Assembly (NCBI GenBank): GCA_021851065.1
Contig: JAJZJQ010000009.1
Span: forward strand, 1 to 51,912
DNA from: Microcaldota archaeon
GTDB lineage: Archaea > Micrarchaeota > Micrarchaeia > Micrarchaeales > CABMGC01
Direction of reading: 5' to 3'
DNA length: 51,912 nucleotides
Both the position numbers and the translations under genes were made by a program. The number at the start of each line of letters is the position of its first letter. Position 1 is the stretch's first letter. Under the pieces are notes generated by a model. It searched no databases, was not told the origin of the DNA, and saw only the letters and a list, made by a program, of their open reading frames with translations. Shown here one piece after another: positions 31,114 through 40,412 of the stretch.

Positions 31114-31949
31114 ATCCCCTTTTCGGCCTGCGCGTATCTCATGAGCTCCGTGGTGGTAGTAGGCGGTATCATGTACTCGGGCTCAAGCAGCACCAGGGCT
31201 TCTGTGCCAGACACTACCGATGCGCTTACGCCAAGGGCCGCGCTTATGCCCGATGAGATCTCGTCGGTCTTCAGTGCTATTAGGTTAAGGGCCTCGTCCT
31301 CCGTGCCGCCTGAGACCGTGACCTGAGCATATACCTCAAGGGCCTGGGAATTTGCCTTGGATACGCTGTCCAGCATGTTGTGCCACATGGTCACCTCGCC
31401 CTTTATTCTGTCCAGGTCCGGTTTCTTTGCCCCCTTCTGCGCCTGCAGGATGCTGTATTTGTTCTCTGCCTCGGCCAGTCGTGTATTTATGCGTGCCAGG
31501 TAGTCGTCCTTGTTTATAGAGTACAGCTGCGATGTTATTCGTATTGGAGTCTTGCTTAGGCTGACTATGCGTGAAAAAAGATTTGCAAAGTTGTAGCTCT
31601 GCTCATCGCTCATCTCTGTTGCGGAGCTGTACACAGGAACTTTTATGAAGGAGGTCGCATACACAGCGTCATCGCCGCGCACGATAACGGCGTTGCCGTT
31701 CTGCGATAAGTAGAATGCATCGCTGGCATCCAGCACTACGCTGCCCCCCTTCATGCGCAGCATGGGGCCGAATAGGTATGAGTAGTAGCGCATTGACATT
31801 GCCAGGATTGCGGCCGCAAGGGCTATAACCGAAAATACGAATGCCACTATGCCAAGGCCTTGGGGCATTGTGCCTGATAGGAAGGCGAATATGAGCCCTA
31901 CTGCAATCATTATTACGAAGGAAGCCTTCTGGCTGTTGCGACTGGCCAA
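31110..31949 (-). CDS. Two-TM protein with helical cytoplasmic domain, 279 aa
   Basis: Two membrane helices lie at about 10-25 and 30-52 (VIMIAVGLIFAFLSGTM, LGIVAFVFSVIALAAAILAM). A cytoplasmic domain follows with GDDAVYATSFIKVPVY, then FANLFSRIVSLSKTPIRITS and the helical INTRLAEAENKYSILQAQKG. It is a paralog of the 275-aa protein encoded just downstream. The 'yatsflkv...F.r.l..l..pirI.s' pattern is like the N-terminal CagE/TrbE/VirB domain of VirB4 proteins, suggesting that these two genes supply parts that are fused to the ATPase elsewhere. TTG at 31949 is the apparent start; no ATG lies nearby before the first helix. Confidence 0.75.
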   Translation of the reverse strand: MASRNSQKASFVIMIAVGLIFAFLSGTMPQGLGIVAFVFSVIALAAAILAMSMRYYSYLFGPMLRMKGGSVVLDASDAFYLSQNGNAVIVRGDDAVYATSFIKVPVYSSATEMSDEQSYNFANLFSRIVSLSKTPIRITSQLYSINKDDYLARINTRLAEAENKYSILQAQKGAKKPDLDRIKGEVTMWHNMLDSVSKANSQALEVYAQVTVSGGTEDEALNLIALKTDEISSGISAALGVSASVVSGTEALVLLEPEYMIPPTTTTELMRYAQAEKGM

Positions 31950-32059
31950 GCAACCACGTTAAGAGTATCGCGATACAATTATTAAATGCTTAGTGTGCCG
32001 CGGGGCTGCATGAATTGGAAAGCAGGCGTGCAGTAGGGCCATGCCGGAAGTTGAAGGGC

Positions 32060-33979
32060 TCATGCATTGCCATGCTCTGCCTTGGACTTGCGCGTATTTA
32101 TCGTGTTAGTGGCAGTAGTAGATACCCTTGCATCCGGGTCCTTCTGCAGGTTAAGCAGCAGTTCTTCAGAGAGGCTCGAATTTCCTGCCATCGCTATTTT
32201 CTGCTGTGTCAGGTTGTCCTTGACCGCTTGGGCTGTGTTTGCGTTGACGCGCACTTGATCCATCAGGGTATTTAGTTCGCCGAGCTGGACCTCTGCACGC
32301 TGGCGTGCTGCGCTGCCCCCCTCGGTTCCCTGTATCGTATTCATAGTGTTCTTTGTATCCGCTATGAGCGCAGTTGAATACTGCCTGAGGCGCTCCGGAT
32401 TATTTGACTTGGCCACATACGCCTCTCTGGCCTTGAGAAGGAGCTGCTGCGCATTTGCCCCGGTCAGAGTGTCAGGGCTGCCCATGCTGCTAAGTTCAGT
32501 CTGGATAGACGCCTTTCCTATCCTGCCTATAACCAATGCGGTCCTCCCAATTCCAGCTATATTGCTGTTAGTCAGTTGGCCCATTATAAGTGCGCTTGTA
32601 GCTGCCCTAGCCTGTTCTGCAGGAGTCATGCCCTCAGTGTAGCGTGCGCCAAGCATTCCGGGATGCCTGCCGCTTTGCGCAGCGTCTGCCCTTGCAATCT
32701 CCGAGCGTGTAAGCCTCCTAAGCTCTCTGAGCTGCGCTGCGGATAGTCTTTCAACGCTGCCGCCGTGCCTAAGTATGTAATCCGTCGCCTGGCTTATTAC
32801 GTGTGGATAGCGGTCAGCGACACTGTTGCGGTATTCTTCCCTTGTCTTGCTCATGTCCCTGCTTCCCTGGATTGCCCTAAAGCCTATCCATCCTAGCGGG
32901 AATACCATAAGAAGTATATCCCTGCCGGAGCGCCTTAGTGAACTTGGCTTATCTTTTGTGCCTCTAATTGAAGATAACAGGTCCTTGGAGAAGCTATGCT
33001 TTCCTTTTGAGTTGCGGTACTTGTATAGATAGCTTGCCAGGCCCATTCCCCCTGCAAATGCAAGTACTGGATTCGCTACGAACAGACCGCCAAGGACACC
33101 TGCCCGCATAGACCACCTAAGCAATGCTCTGGCGCGGGGATGGCTGGCTGCGGATGGCTGCGCATTGTCTGCGGGACCTATCTGCAGCGGCTGGATAGGA
33201 GGCTGTGGAGAGGATGGCGCAGCTGCAGGCCATGGAGGCGCAGGCTGGCCAAGGCCGTTTGTCGGCCCAGACGCATTTGGCCACTGGTTTCGCGGAGGCG
33301 CAGGCTGGCCAAGACGTGGATTGGGCCTTGTCTTTGGCCAGTTGGAAAACCTTGGCGGCAATGGCTGGCCAAGCTTCCTGGACCACCCCTGCCCGGATCC
33401 CGAAGGCCATGGCGCAATAGGTTGGCCAAGGCCGTTTGTAGGTTTTGGACCAGATGAAGGCCATGGAGGCGCAGGCTGTCCAAGGCCGTTTGTCGGCCCA
33501 GACGCATTTGGCCACTGGTTTCGCGGAGGCGCAGGCTGGCCAAGGCCCGGATGTGGACCTGCTGCTGGCCAGTTTGGCCTTTGTGCAGGGGGTCTGGCTA
33601 AGCCCGCTCCCTGATTTGCAAGGTTGATAGCGGCATTGGTTCTTATCCTATTGGCCCTGCGCAGCGCCAATAGCTGAACTGAAGTGTGTCCAATGGCCAG
33701 CCTACTTCCGCTTTCCCCGGGATGCAGCACTGCGTAGACGAACGGGTTCTTTCCCGCTATTGAACCCTTGCCCCCGGGATTGACCTGCGTGAATGTAGTT
33801 ATTCCAAAGAAGTTGAATAGGCTGTAGCCCCTGTTCAGTCCAGCTGCAGCAACAAGAAGTATGAGTATTACTATTATTGGCACAAGCGCGTTTATCGAGC
33901 CAAGCGAAAACAGAACTGCAATGAGCAATACCAGCATCTTATCCTCTATTCTATTATCCCTTTTTTCATATATATGCAT
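32060..33979 (-). CDS. Proline-rich repeat membrane protein, 639 aa
   Basis: One or two N-terminal membrane helices at about 15-47 (MLVLLIAVLFSLGSINALVP...) lead to a short domain and then a Pro/Gly/Asn/Trp-rich region (about 130-275) built of six LGQPxxP units (for example GLGQPAPPRNQWPNASGPTN). Further helical hydrophobic stretches lie near 290-315 and 350-370 (AGVLGGLFVANPVLAFAGG; ILLMVFPLGWIGFRAIQG), then a 260-residue, Ala/Gln/Arg-rich helical domain. Extended Pro-rich segments are typical of proteins that span an envelope gap, such as TonB or VirB10. It lies between the six polytopic proteins and the two-TM pair. Confidence 0.8.
   Translation of the reverse strand: MHIYEKRDNRIEDKMLVLLIAVLFSLGSINALVPIIVILILLVAAAGLNRGYSLFNFFGITTFTQVNPGGKGSIAGKNPFVYAVLHPGESGSRLAIGHTSVQLLALRRANRIRTNAAINLANQGAGLARPPAQRPNWPAAGPHPGLGQPAPPRNQWPNASGPTNGLGQPAPPWPSSGPKPTNGLGQPIAPWPSGSGQGWSRKLGQPLPPRFSNWPKTRPNPRLGQPAPPRNQWPNASGPTNGLGQPAPPWPAAAPSSPQPPIQPLQIGPADNAQPSAASHPRARALLRWSMRAGVLGGLFVANPVLAFAGGMGLASYLYKYRNSKGKHSFSKDLLSSIRGTKDKPSSLRRSGRDILLMVFPLGWIGFRAIQGSRDMSKTREEYRNSVADRYPHVISQATDYILRHGGSVERLSAAQLRELRRLTRSEIARADAAQSGRHPGMLGARYTEGMTPAEQARAATSALIMGQLTNSNIAGIGRTALVIGRIGKASIQTELSSMGSPDTLTGANAQQLLLKAREAYVAKSNNPERLRQYSTALIADTKNTMNTIQGTEGGSAARQRAEVQLGELNTLMDQVRVNANTAQAVKDNLTQQKIAMAGNSSLSEELLLNLQKDPDARVSTTATNTINTRKSKAEHGNA
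33228..33544. repeat. 86-bp direct repeat within the Pro-rich region (copies 33228-33313 and 33459-33544)
   Basis: The two 86-bp segments differ at a single base (CTGGCC versus CTGTCC near the start). They encode the same PPRNQWPNASGPTNGLGQPA stretch. The near identity at DNA level marks a recent duplication inside the gene and a likely site of length change by recombination. Confidence 0.85.
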
Positions 33980-33982
33980 ATC

Positions 33983-35077
33983 CTAGACAAGCGCCCTGAG
34001 CCTTCCCGAGGTCTTGGCCATTCCGCCCAGTATCTCTGCTATCTGAGTTATTATTGCATAGGTAAGGGCTATTATCAGTGCCGGGAAGAACAGGATGGAC
34101 AGCCAGAATGCGCCAAATGCGCTGTGAAGCTGATCCACAGTGCTTGCAAGCGGGGATTGGGGGGATAGTGCATTGGTTATCACTCCGCTTCCAGAACCGT
34201 ACCTGTACAATGCCACCTGCTGCTGGGCAAGCTGACTGCTTATGTTGGTCGATGTATATGCATAGGCTATGCCATATAGCGTAGGCATTATGAAATAGAA
34301 GCCTATTGCCATCGCCATCATCATGCCGCCAAGGTTGCGGGTAGGTATAAGGGACCTGAATATTATCCCAGGTATAAGGAATACAGGTATGGCAGCGTAC
34401 ATGAAGAATATGATTAAGTAGTACTGGACGTACAGCGCTATCATTGCCTCGAACATGAACGCGGTTACCACCCATGCAGGCCAGAAGAAGTAGTATTGGA
34501 AGGCCAGGGACCATAGTGGTGGGATAGAGATGTTTTGCTGCCCTATGCCTACTGAAATAGAGACGCCGGCATAACTGTATCCAAGTGCGCCGACGTAGAA
34601 TAGGTGCGACGCCACAGCATAAGTAGAGTTTATGGTAGTAGCCAGGTATGTGAGAGTGGCATCATACGGGTCTATGGCCCCCACGCCCAGATATCCTGGA
34701 AGCAGGCCGAACATTACAGAGCTTATGAATGCAAACAGCAGCACGATCAGTGCAGTTGCAGTTGCTTCGTAAAGCTCCCCCATGCCAAAAGTCCTCAGCT
34801 TGTCATTTCGCAGCGCTATGCCGAACATGAACAGCACTGCGGCTATAGTATATGAAAACGTGACAGCAAGTAGCATGATGGGCAGGTATTTCTGCCACTG
34901 CTGCACCACATACTTGTCCACGTGGCTGCAGTACCATGGCGCAACCTGGTTCACTATACCCCCATTGGTTGGGCTGGCGCAGTAATTTGTCACTATGTTC
35001 TGGGAATGCGCAATCCCGGCAAGAGTGACTGCGAGCACCGCAAACAGGGCTATGTAGATACGGTATGAGGTTCGCAT
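33983..35077 (-). CDS. Polytopic membrane protein, VirB6-like paralog 1, 364 aa
   Basis: Signal peptide-like first helix (IYIALFAVLAVTLAGIAHS), a Cys-containing outside loop, then about six or seven helices. Family marks: YLPIMLLAVTFSYTIAAVLF followed by MGELYEATATALIVLL, and the core PGIIFRSLIPTRNLGGMMMA then MAIGFYFIMPTLYGIAY. The C-terminus ends EILGGMAKTSGRLRALV inside. The same pattern occurs in the five genes upstream. Polytopic proteins with a central R-[ST]-x-P turn and loops outside recall VirB6/TrbL of type IV secretion systems, though similarity to those is only structural. ATG at 35077. Confidence 0.82.
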   Translation of the reverse strand: MRTSYRIYIALFAVLAVTLAGIAHSQNIVTNYCASPTNGGIVNQVAPWYCSHVDKYVVQQWQKYLPIMLLAVTFSYTIAAVLFMFGIALRNDKLRTFGMGELYEATATALIVLLFAFISSVMFGLLPGYLGVGAIDPYDATLTYLATTINSTYAVASHLFYVGALGYSYAGVSISVGIGQQNISIPPLWSLAFQYYFFWPAWVVTAFMFEAMIALYVQYYLIIFFMYAAIPVFLIPGIIFRSLIPTRNLGGMMMAMAIGFYFIMPTLYGIAYAYTSTNISSQLAQQQVALYRYGSGSGVITNALSPQSPLASTVDQLHSAFGAFWLSILFFPALIIALTYAIITQIAEILGGMAKTSGRLRALV

Positions 35078-35084
35078 ATGAGTA

Positions 35085-36245
35085 TCACAATATCCTAGTT
35101 AATAAGGAAAGCAGGTCCATCCTCTCTCCCACTGCCCTTGAGAAGTCGATGATGAAAGCGTCGACTACCACCAGATTTAGAAGCGGTATGAACACAAGGC
35201 CAAGAGAGATGAAGCCGCCGTATACCACAAGAGGCGTGAAAACCAATGTCCACACCGAGCCGGCAATATTGCTTGGTGCGCTAGCACTGAGGATATGCGC
35301 ATTGGACCAGCTTGACGGGCTTACAAGCCCTGCGACTGCACTTACAAGGAAATTGCCAAGTTCGTCTAGCGGTATGCCTACTCCCCCAGTAGTTGCAGTG
35401 GAATGTATCCCTGCAAAGGTTATTGCAGAGTTGGATATCACCACGTCAAGGAATCCGTATGTCATGCTTACCATGAGCGGATAGACTACGCCAAGGCCCA
35501 GGGCAAATGCTATCATGGCCCCGCCGAAGCTCTTTGTTATGCCAAACGACCTTGCGATGAGGCCTATTATCATGAAAACCGAGAAAAGCAGCATTGAGGA
35601 GCTTAGCAGTATCTGCTGTAGGAACGACGCTATGGAAAGGAAGAAGTATACCTGCATGTAAGGCACTATGTACTGGTAGACGATGACTACAGGAAGCACC
35701 TGCACAGCGAACGTGAAATACACCCCGTCCGCGCCTATTTCAGGCATCTGGAACTGCGGTGCAGCGCCGAAGACCACCGAGACCCAGAACATGGCGGTGC
35801 TGAACTGGGACATGTCCTGGTTGTACTGGTACAGGTCGCACAGCGACACCCCGAATATGTCAGCGACATTGGAGTTGTCAGGGCTGGCCTGCACGCCAGA
35901 GGCAGGATTGCATGAAGTTGGCACAAGGCCCACGGATGCCAGCGAAGGGACAGGATTTACGCATACCACCATGGTGGCGAAGCTGATGAATATAAGCGCG
36001 AAGACTATCGTGATCATGGCGTCGTAGACCTTGGCCATGGCCCATACCTTTATGTCGTTTCGGCCAAGAAGCGGGCCAAGCGCATAGAATAGGGCAGCTA
36101 TGCCAATTATCGCCAAAGATGCGAGGATGATTATAGGAAACCATAGGGTGTACCCTGAGGAGAAGAAGGAGGATATGCTGCCGAATCCGCTTGCAATGCT
36201 GCAGGCATTTACCAGAAATATCGGCATCCATGGAAGATACATCAT
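35085..36245 (-). CDS. Polytopic membrane protein, VirB6-like paralog 2, 386 aa
   Basis: Helical throughout, with family marks WFPIIILASLAIIGIAALFY, MAKVYDAMITIVFALIFI and the core IGLIARSFGITKSFGGAMIA then FALGLGVVYPLMVSM. An outside loop carries Cys residues (VCVNPVPSLASVGLVPTSCN). The C-terminal tail (DFSRAVGERMDLLSLLTRIL) is amphipathic and cytoplasmic. This copy has Gly-Ile in place of the Pro of R-[ST]-x-P. It overlaps the upstream gene by 4 bp (ATGA) and is 8 bp from the downstream one. Confidence 0.82.
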   Translation of the reverse strand: MMYLPWMPIFLVNACSIASGFGSISSFFSSGYTLWFPIIILASLAIIGIAALFYALGPLLGRNDIKVWAMAKVYDAMITIVFALIFISFATMVVCVNPVPSLASVGLVPTSCNPASGVQASPDNSNVADIFGVSLCDLYQYNQDMSQFSTAMFWVSVVFGAAPQFQMPEIGADGVYFTFAVQVLPVVIVYQYIVPYMQVYFFLSIASFLQQILLSSSMLLFSVFMIIGLIARSFGITKSFGGAMIAFALGLGVVYPLMVSMTYGFLDVVISNSAITFAGIHSTATTGGVGIPLDELGNFLVSAVAGLVSPSSWSNAHILSASAPSNIAGSVWTLVFTPLVVYGGFISLGLVFIPLLNLVVVDAFIIDFSRAVGERMDLLSLLTRIL

Positions 36246-37471
36246 ACCACCCTGCCCAGCATCCTGGCTCCCTGAAGCGAGGGAGCTCCGAGTATTGTTC
36301 CTATCTTCTCTATCATCTCATATGCTATTATGAGGGCTATTATTAAGCCTATGAGATCAAGGCCTATGAATTCTATGCCATCGGCAAATGCCGCCACGTT
36401 CTCGTAGTAGAGCTTGCCGAAATCAGAATACAGCGAGCCTTTGAGAACCAGGTAGCTGAAGGTAGTCGCAGTGAGGAAGCTGTTTGCATGGCACAGGTCC
36501 CCATAGTTACTGGCAAATGAAGGCTGGCCGCAGAACCCTATCCCGCTAACCCCGCTGATGCCTGGGGCGAATATGAACGGATACATGAGAGCCGGGAAGA
36601 TTATGTAGAATGATATGAATAGGGCTATTAGAGATCCTCCGGCAGGCCTGGTCCAGGGGAATGAGCGCAGGACTATCCCTACATACAGGAACAGGGGGAA
36701 TAGGAAGTATATGAAAAACAGTATGGCCACCATGAACATACCCATGAATATGCTGCTGAAGTAGATTACCTGCTCGTCCCATAGCAGCTGTATCAGAAGC
36801 GCGTCTCCCTGGAATGGGTTGAAGCTTATGCCGCTGCGCAGCTGGTTAGGCATTATCACTACTTTGAAGCCGCCGCCGGGGGGTAAGCTTACAGCGAAGA
36901 TATTGGCCACGAACAGATTCGTGAAGACGCCGAACCAGTTCTCAAGGCCTGCGTCTATTATGCGTGAATTTATGCCGTTGCAAAGGCCTACGTAGATATC
37001 GTGCGCTGCACCAGGGCCTGATGGTATGCTGCCTGAACTGCCGCTTGCGCTTGCACCCTGGTTTATCGTTGCAAAGTTGGAGAAGAAGCTGACTGCAGGA
37101 GAAGCGAACAAGAAGCTGACCCCTATGAACGCTATTATCACAAGGTTTCCAAAACTCTCGAGGAACTCGGCCCTTGCAAAATTCATAGGAGTCTGCAGGT
37201 GGAACGCGAACCCTATGGCGTACGCTATTCCGGCTATGGAGAATATTGCAAGAACTATGAGCAGGGCTATGGACAATAGGCCCCCGAAGCCCGGAATGCC
37301 GAAAGTGCTGCTGTAACCGGTGTACTTGGCAAGAACGCCTGCGTACGGGTTGTAGGTTGGAGGCCCTGTATTCTGGAAGAGAGTGGTGCAGTCGACTACT
37401 GACAGCGCATTGGATATGCTTGAAGCTGCCAGCATTGCGATGACGGCAAGAGCAAGCAGGGTGTATCTCAT
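36242..37471 (-). CDS. Polytopic membrane protein, VirB6-like paralog 3, 409 aa
   Basis: Signal-like first helix (LLALAVIAMLAASSISNALS), family marks LLSIALLIVLAIFSIAGIAY, RAEFLESFGNLVIIAFIG and the core VGIVLRSFPWTRPAGGSLIA then LFISFYIIFPALMYP. The larger outside loops (residues about 125-215 and 300-345) contain Gly/Ser-rich stretches and Cys residues (FCGQPSFASNYGDLCH). It ends IGTILGAPSLQGARMLGRVV. ATG at 37471; ATGA overlap with paralog 2. The loops differ from those of the other copies while the membrane core is kept, suggesting distinct outside contacts. Confidence 0.82.
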   Translation of the reverse strand: MRYTLLALAVIAMLAASSISNALSVVDCTTLFQNTGPPTYNPYAGVLAKYTGYSSTFGIPGFGGLLSIALLIVLAIFSIAGIAYAIGFAFHLQTPMNFARAEFLESFGNLVIIAFIGVSFLFASPAVSFFSNFATINQGASASGSSGSIPSGPGAAHDIYVGLCNGINSRIIDAGLENWFGVFTNLFVANIFAVSLPPGGGFKVVIMPNQLRSGISFNPFQGDALLIQLLWDEQVIYFSSIFMGMFMVAILFFIYFLFPLFLYVGIVLRSFPWTRPAGGSLIALFISFYIIFPALMYPFIFAPGISGVSGIGFCGQPSFASNYGDLCHANSFLTATTFSYLVLKGSLYSDFGKLYYENVAAFADGIEFIGLDLIGLIIALIIAYEMIEKIGTILGAPSLQGARMLGRVV

Positions 37472-37481
37472 AGCATCACGA

Positions 37482-39191
37482 TCATACGAACCTGCTCAGC
37501 CCTATTATGGTGGTCTCGCCGCCCATGAGGGAGGATATCCCGGTTATTGCAGATATCATCATGAGCGCGTTTATTATAGGCAATATGAACGCCGACACAG
37601 AGATTATGCCGTACATATTCACTATTCCGGATATTGCAGCAGTTATGTAATAGGGGCCTACAGTCGTTATGCAATGCCCGGCAAGAGGATTTGAGCCGGT
37701 GATTGCTTGCGCTACGGCTCCGGGTATTAGCAGCGACGGGGCTGCGCCCAGCAGGTTAACGCTGTTGGTGAAGAAGGATAGCAGCACGTCCACAGGCAGA
37801 TTTCCGATCTGGAGGAACTGGTTTGTAAGCTCGATGGATTCGAATGGGAATACAGTGCTGCTGTCGCCGATGTAGCAGGAGTACATGCGCACTATGTCGC
37901 TGGCTTTTGGATAGACGTAGAAGTTGAGTGGCCGCTTTACGTAGCATTCTGGGGCAGACTGCAGCGGATTGCTGCCAGGCGGGTATTCGGCTCCTGGCCC
38001 GTAGCTGCCAAGGTCATTGTATGAGCTGCTGCACGCCGCAAGATTGCCATTGGCGAGATGTGCGTTTATTCCGGAAGGCTCTGGCAGGTCCTTGTAGATG
38101 TAGTTGGCCGGCAAGCTTGTGCTGTCGGTATAGCAATACAGCACGTTTCCCGGAGGGCTGCTGCCGGCATTGGCTAGGCCTGGTACCTGGCCGAATCCGC
38201 ATAGCGCCACGCCTGGAAGCTGCGCGGCCCCTATGAATGGCGTAGAGCTGCTTATGTTGCTTAGCGATGAGTACTCGAATAGGAATATCGCAGGGAAGAT
38301 TACTACTGCAACTATTGTGGCTGCGATTATTAGCCCGCCCACGCGCCGTGTGTATGGTATGGTGCGCAGTATTATTCCCCCGGCTAGCAGGTAAGGCCAG
38401 CCCATAAGAACTATGAGTATTAGGACGAGCTCTATGGTGAACAGGTACATGCTTATGGTGCCCTGAACCAGTATTGACGGCATTACCGTCCTGTGCAGCA
38501 CATAGCCGGCATATGGCTTATAGCCGAGCGTCACTTGCCCAGAACCAAGAAGCGAGACAGTTATGGATGGATTTAGGTTTCTTAGGAAGAAGATCATGCT
38601 TTCGAAGTTGTATATGTAATTGAGCTCGGCAGCTGACTGGTTGGACATGTTGGCTATTATCACATAGGTGGCTGCCAGCCCGTAGTCTATAGTCCTTGTT
38701 ACAGGAGCTATGCCTGCATTGTTGTTTATCAGCCCCTGGCACACGGCAGTAGTTGGGCTGGGAAGGTTGCCACCGTTGCTGTCGTAGTATACGCTGTTGA
38801 ATGTAGTCACAGGCGAGTTGGCAAGGTATACATTGCACATGGATGATACCTGCGACTGTTTGGCCCCGAGTATGTTGGAGAAGCCCAGCCCCTGGCCTGA
38901 GCCTATGAACCAGAACAGCCATATTAGAAGAACCACAAGCAGTATGCTGCCTCCGGCATGCTGCAGCTCGGATACGGCATTGCTCTTCATCCTGGTGTTG
39001 TTTAGCATCCATCCAAGCATATAGTAGACGGATGCCAGGAGCACTGCCAGGGTGGAGGCTATGATAACTATCGGAAGCCAGTTATTGAATACGGAGTATC
39101 CCGTAGCTATTGGGGTAGATTGAGCGAAGGCCATGGCTGGGGCGAATATCACTGCAGCTGCAATAATCGCGATGTAAGTCCTGATTCTCAT
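37482..39191 (-). CDS. Polytopic membrane protein, VirB6-like paralog 4, largest, 569 aa
   Basis: The largest of the six. Signal peptide (YIAIIAAAVIFAPAMAFAQS), family marks WLPIVIIASTLAVLLASVYY, VSELQHAGGSILLVVLLI and the core AGGIILRTIPYTRRVGGLII then TIVAVVIFPAIFLFEY. A long insert (about 325-450) forms an outside domain rich in Gly/Pro/Tyr with Cys residues. The C-terminus is ISSLMGGETTIIGLSRFV. The ATG at 39191 shares ATGA with paralog 5 and has GGGGG just upstream as a possible ribosome site; an upstream TTG at 39203 is less likely. Confidence 0.82.
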   Translation of the reverse strand: MRIRTYIAIIAAAVIFAPAMAFAQSTPIATGYSVFNNWLPIVIIASTLAVLLASVYYMLGWMLNNTRMKSNAVSELQHAGGSILLVVLLIWLFWFIGSGQGLGFSNILGAKQSQVSSMCNVYLANSPVTTFNSVYYDSNGGNLPSPTTAVCQGLINNNAGIAPVTRTIDYGLAATYVIIANMSNQSAAELNYIYNFESMIFFLRNLNPSITVSLLGSGQVTLGYKPYAGYVLHRTVMPSILVQGTISMYLFTIELVLILIVLMGWPYLLAGGIILRTIPYTRRVGGLIIAATIVAVVIFPAIFLFEYSSLSNISSSTPFIGAAQLPGVALCGFGQVPGLANAGSSPPGNVLYCYTDSTSLPANYIYKDLPEPSGINAHLANGNLAACSSSYNDLGSYGPGAEYPPGSNPLQSAPECYVKRPLNFYVYPKASDIVRMYSCYIGDSSTVFPFESIELTNQFLQIGNLPVDVLLSFFTNSVNLLGAAPSLLIPGAVAQAITGSNPLAGHCITTVGPYYITAAISGIVNMYGIISVSAFILPIINALMMISAITGISSLMGGETTIIGLSRFV

Positions 39192-40408
39192 ATATTCCCC
39201 CAAAATGGCCCTACTGCCATAAACCTGCCTACGGAATTAAGCCCCTTGGTGAGACCCATGGCAAAACCCACAGTTATTGCAAGATCAAGGCCTATCAGCA
39301 CTATGCCTTCAAAGATATACTCAGCAGTGTCTATGCCGTACCCGACTATCACCTGCGGCAGATTGATTAGGGTCTGGAACATTAGTGAGACGCCTGTGGT
39401 TAGCCCTCCAACCCCTGAGAAGGAGCCGGTGAAAAATGAATCCGAAGTAGTTACGCCGCTAAACAGCCCGCTGCCTGATGCAAGAGCCTGCGGCTGTGAA
39501 TTGAACAGGTAGTTTAGTGGCGATGACCCGAGGTTGTACGGGTTGGTGTACTGGTTGTATGGGTTGCAGACCATGCCTGCGGCTGTGCACGGAGTGTATA
39601 TCCATGCGACTATGTAAGTGTTCATGAGTATGGCCAGTGGAAGTATGAAGTAAAAGCCTATCGCTATGGCAAGGAAGCTGTCTGCGGACTCCCTGAGCCT
39701 TGGGCCTGCGAATGGTATGGATCGCATTATTATAGCCACAGGCACTATCACAGTAAGCGCCGTGGACTCTATAAGCGCAAGCAGTATGTAAAGCACGAAT
39801 AATACTCCAAATACCACAACCAGCAGCGGTATGAAGGCCAGTGCGAGAGCGCTGCTAAATCCATAGTACACGCCGAACACCCCGCCGCCCAGCTGGGCGT
39901 GTAGCAGGGCCGAGATTGCCGAGTTGATTATCTCCTCTACAGTGCTCCCTATATCTGCGGATATCGTTATGAACACGGCCTCAGAATAGATCTGGGAGAA
40001 CAGCGACAGCCCTCTTGTGAACATTAGGTTGCCTATGTAAAGCTCGGAATACTGGATGGGGTCCTGATAGACTGCGTGCAGCACGCTTGCTGATGAAGCA
40101 GTGAGTGATATGCCTACCTGGCAGGTAGATGCGGCTATCCCTATAAGCACCAATATTATGATCACGGATATTATTCCCTGGAATGCCTCATACCTGGCCG
40201 CGCCCCTGAGCCTCTCGCGCATTGAAACCGGGAAGAAGTTGGCAATGGTGTACACCAGTGCAGATATCATGAACGATGCAAGTATTACAAGAAGATTTAT
40301 CTGGATCCAGCCGTTGGTGTTTAGGGTGCCGTGGGAGGTCACGCTGCCGCCGAATACGCAAGAGTTCGTATAAGCGTTCTGTGTAAGTGCGAGTAGTATC
40401 GGGTACAT
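39188..40408 (-). CDS. Polytopic membrane protein, VirB6-like paralog 5, 406 aa
   Basis: Family marks QINLLVILASFMISALVYTI, AARYEAFQGIISVIIILV and the core VAIIMRSIPFAGPRLRESAD then FLAIAIGFYFILPLAIL. In this copy the GG after the turn is replaced by an RLRESAD insertion. No classic signal peptide is present; the first residues (MYPILLALTQNAYTNSC) are short and Cys-containing. The outside loop near residues 275-320 is Asn/Tyr/Cys-rich. It ends LNSVGRFMAVGPFWGNI. It overlaps paralog 4 by ATGA and follows paralog 6 by 4 bp. Confidence 0.82.
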   Translation of the reverse strand: MYPILLALTQNAYTNSCVFGGSVTSHGTLNTNGWIQINLLVILASFMISALVYTIANFFPVSMRERLRGAARYEAFQGIISVIIILVLIGIAASTCQVGISLTASSASVLHAVYQDPIQYSELYIGNLMFTRGLSLFSQIYSEAVFITISADIGSTVEEIINSAISALLHAQLGGGVFGVYYGFSSALALAFIPLLVVVFGVLFVLYILLALIESTALTVIVPVAIIMRSIPFAGPRLRESADSFLAIAIGFYFILPLAILMNTYIVAWIYTPCTAAGMVCNPYNQYTNPYNLGSSPLNYLFNSQPQALASGSGLFSGVTTSDSFFTGSFSGVGGLTTGVSLMFQTLINLPQVIVGYGIDTAEYIFEGIVLIGLDLAITVGFAMGLTKGLNSVGRFMAVGPFWGNI

Positions 40409-40412
40409 ATTA

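Noticed and set aside
33117-33614. Several long frames on both strands across the Pro-rich repeat
   Set aside because: GC-rich repeats keep all frames open; only the frame continuous with the flanking membrane protein is supported by upstream and downstream coding.
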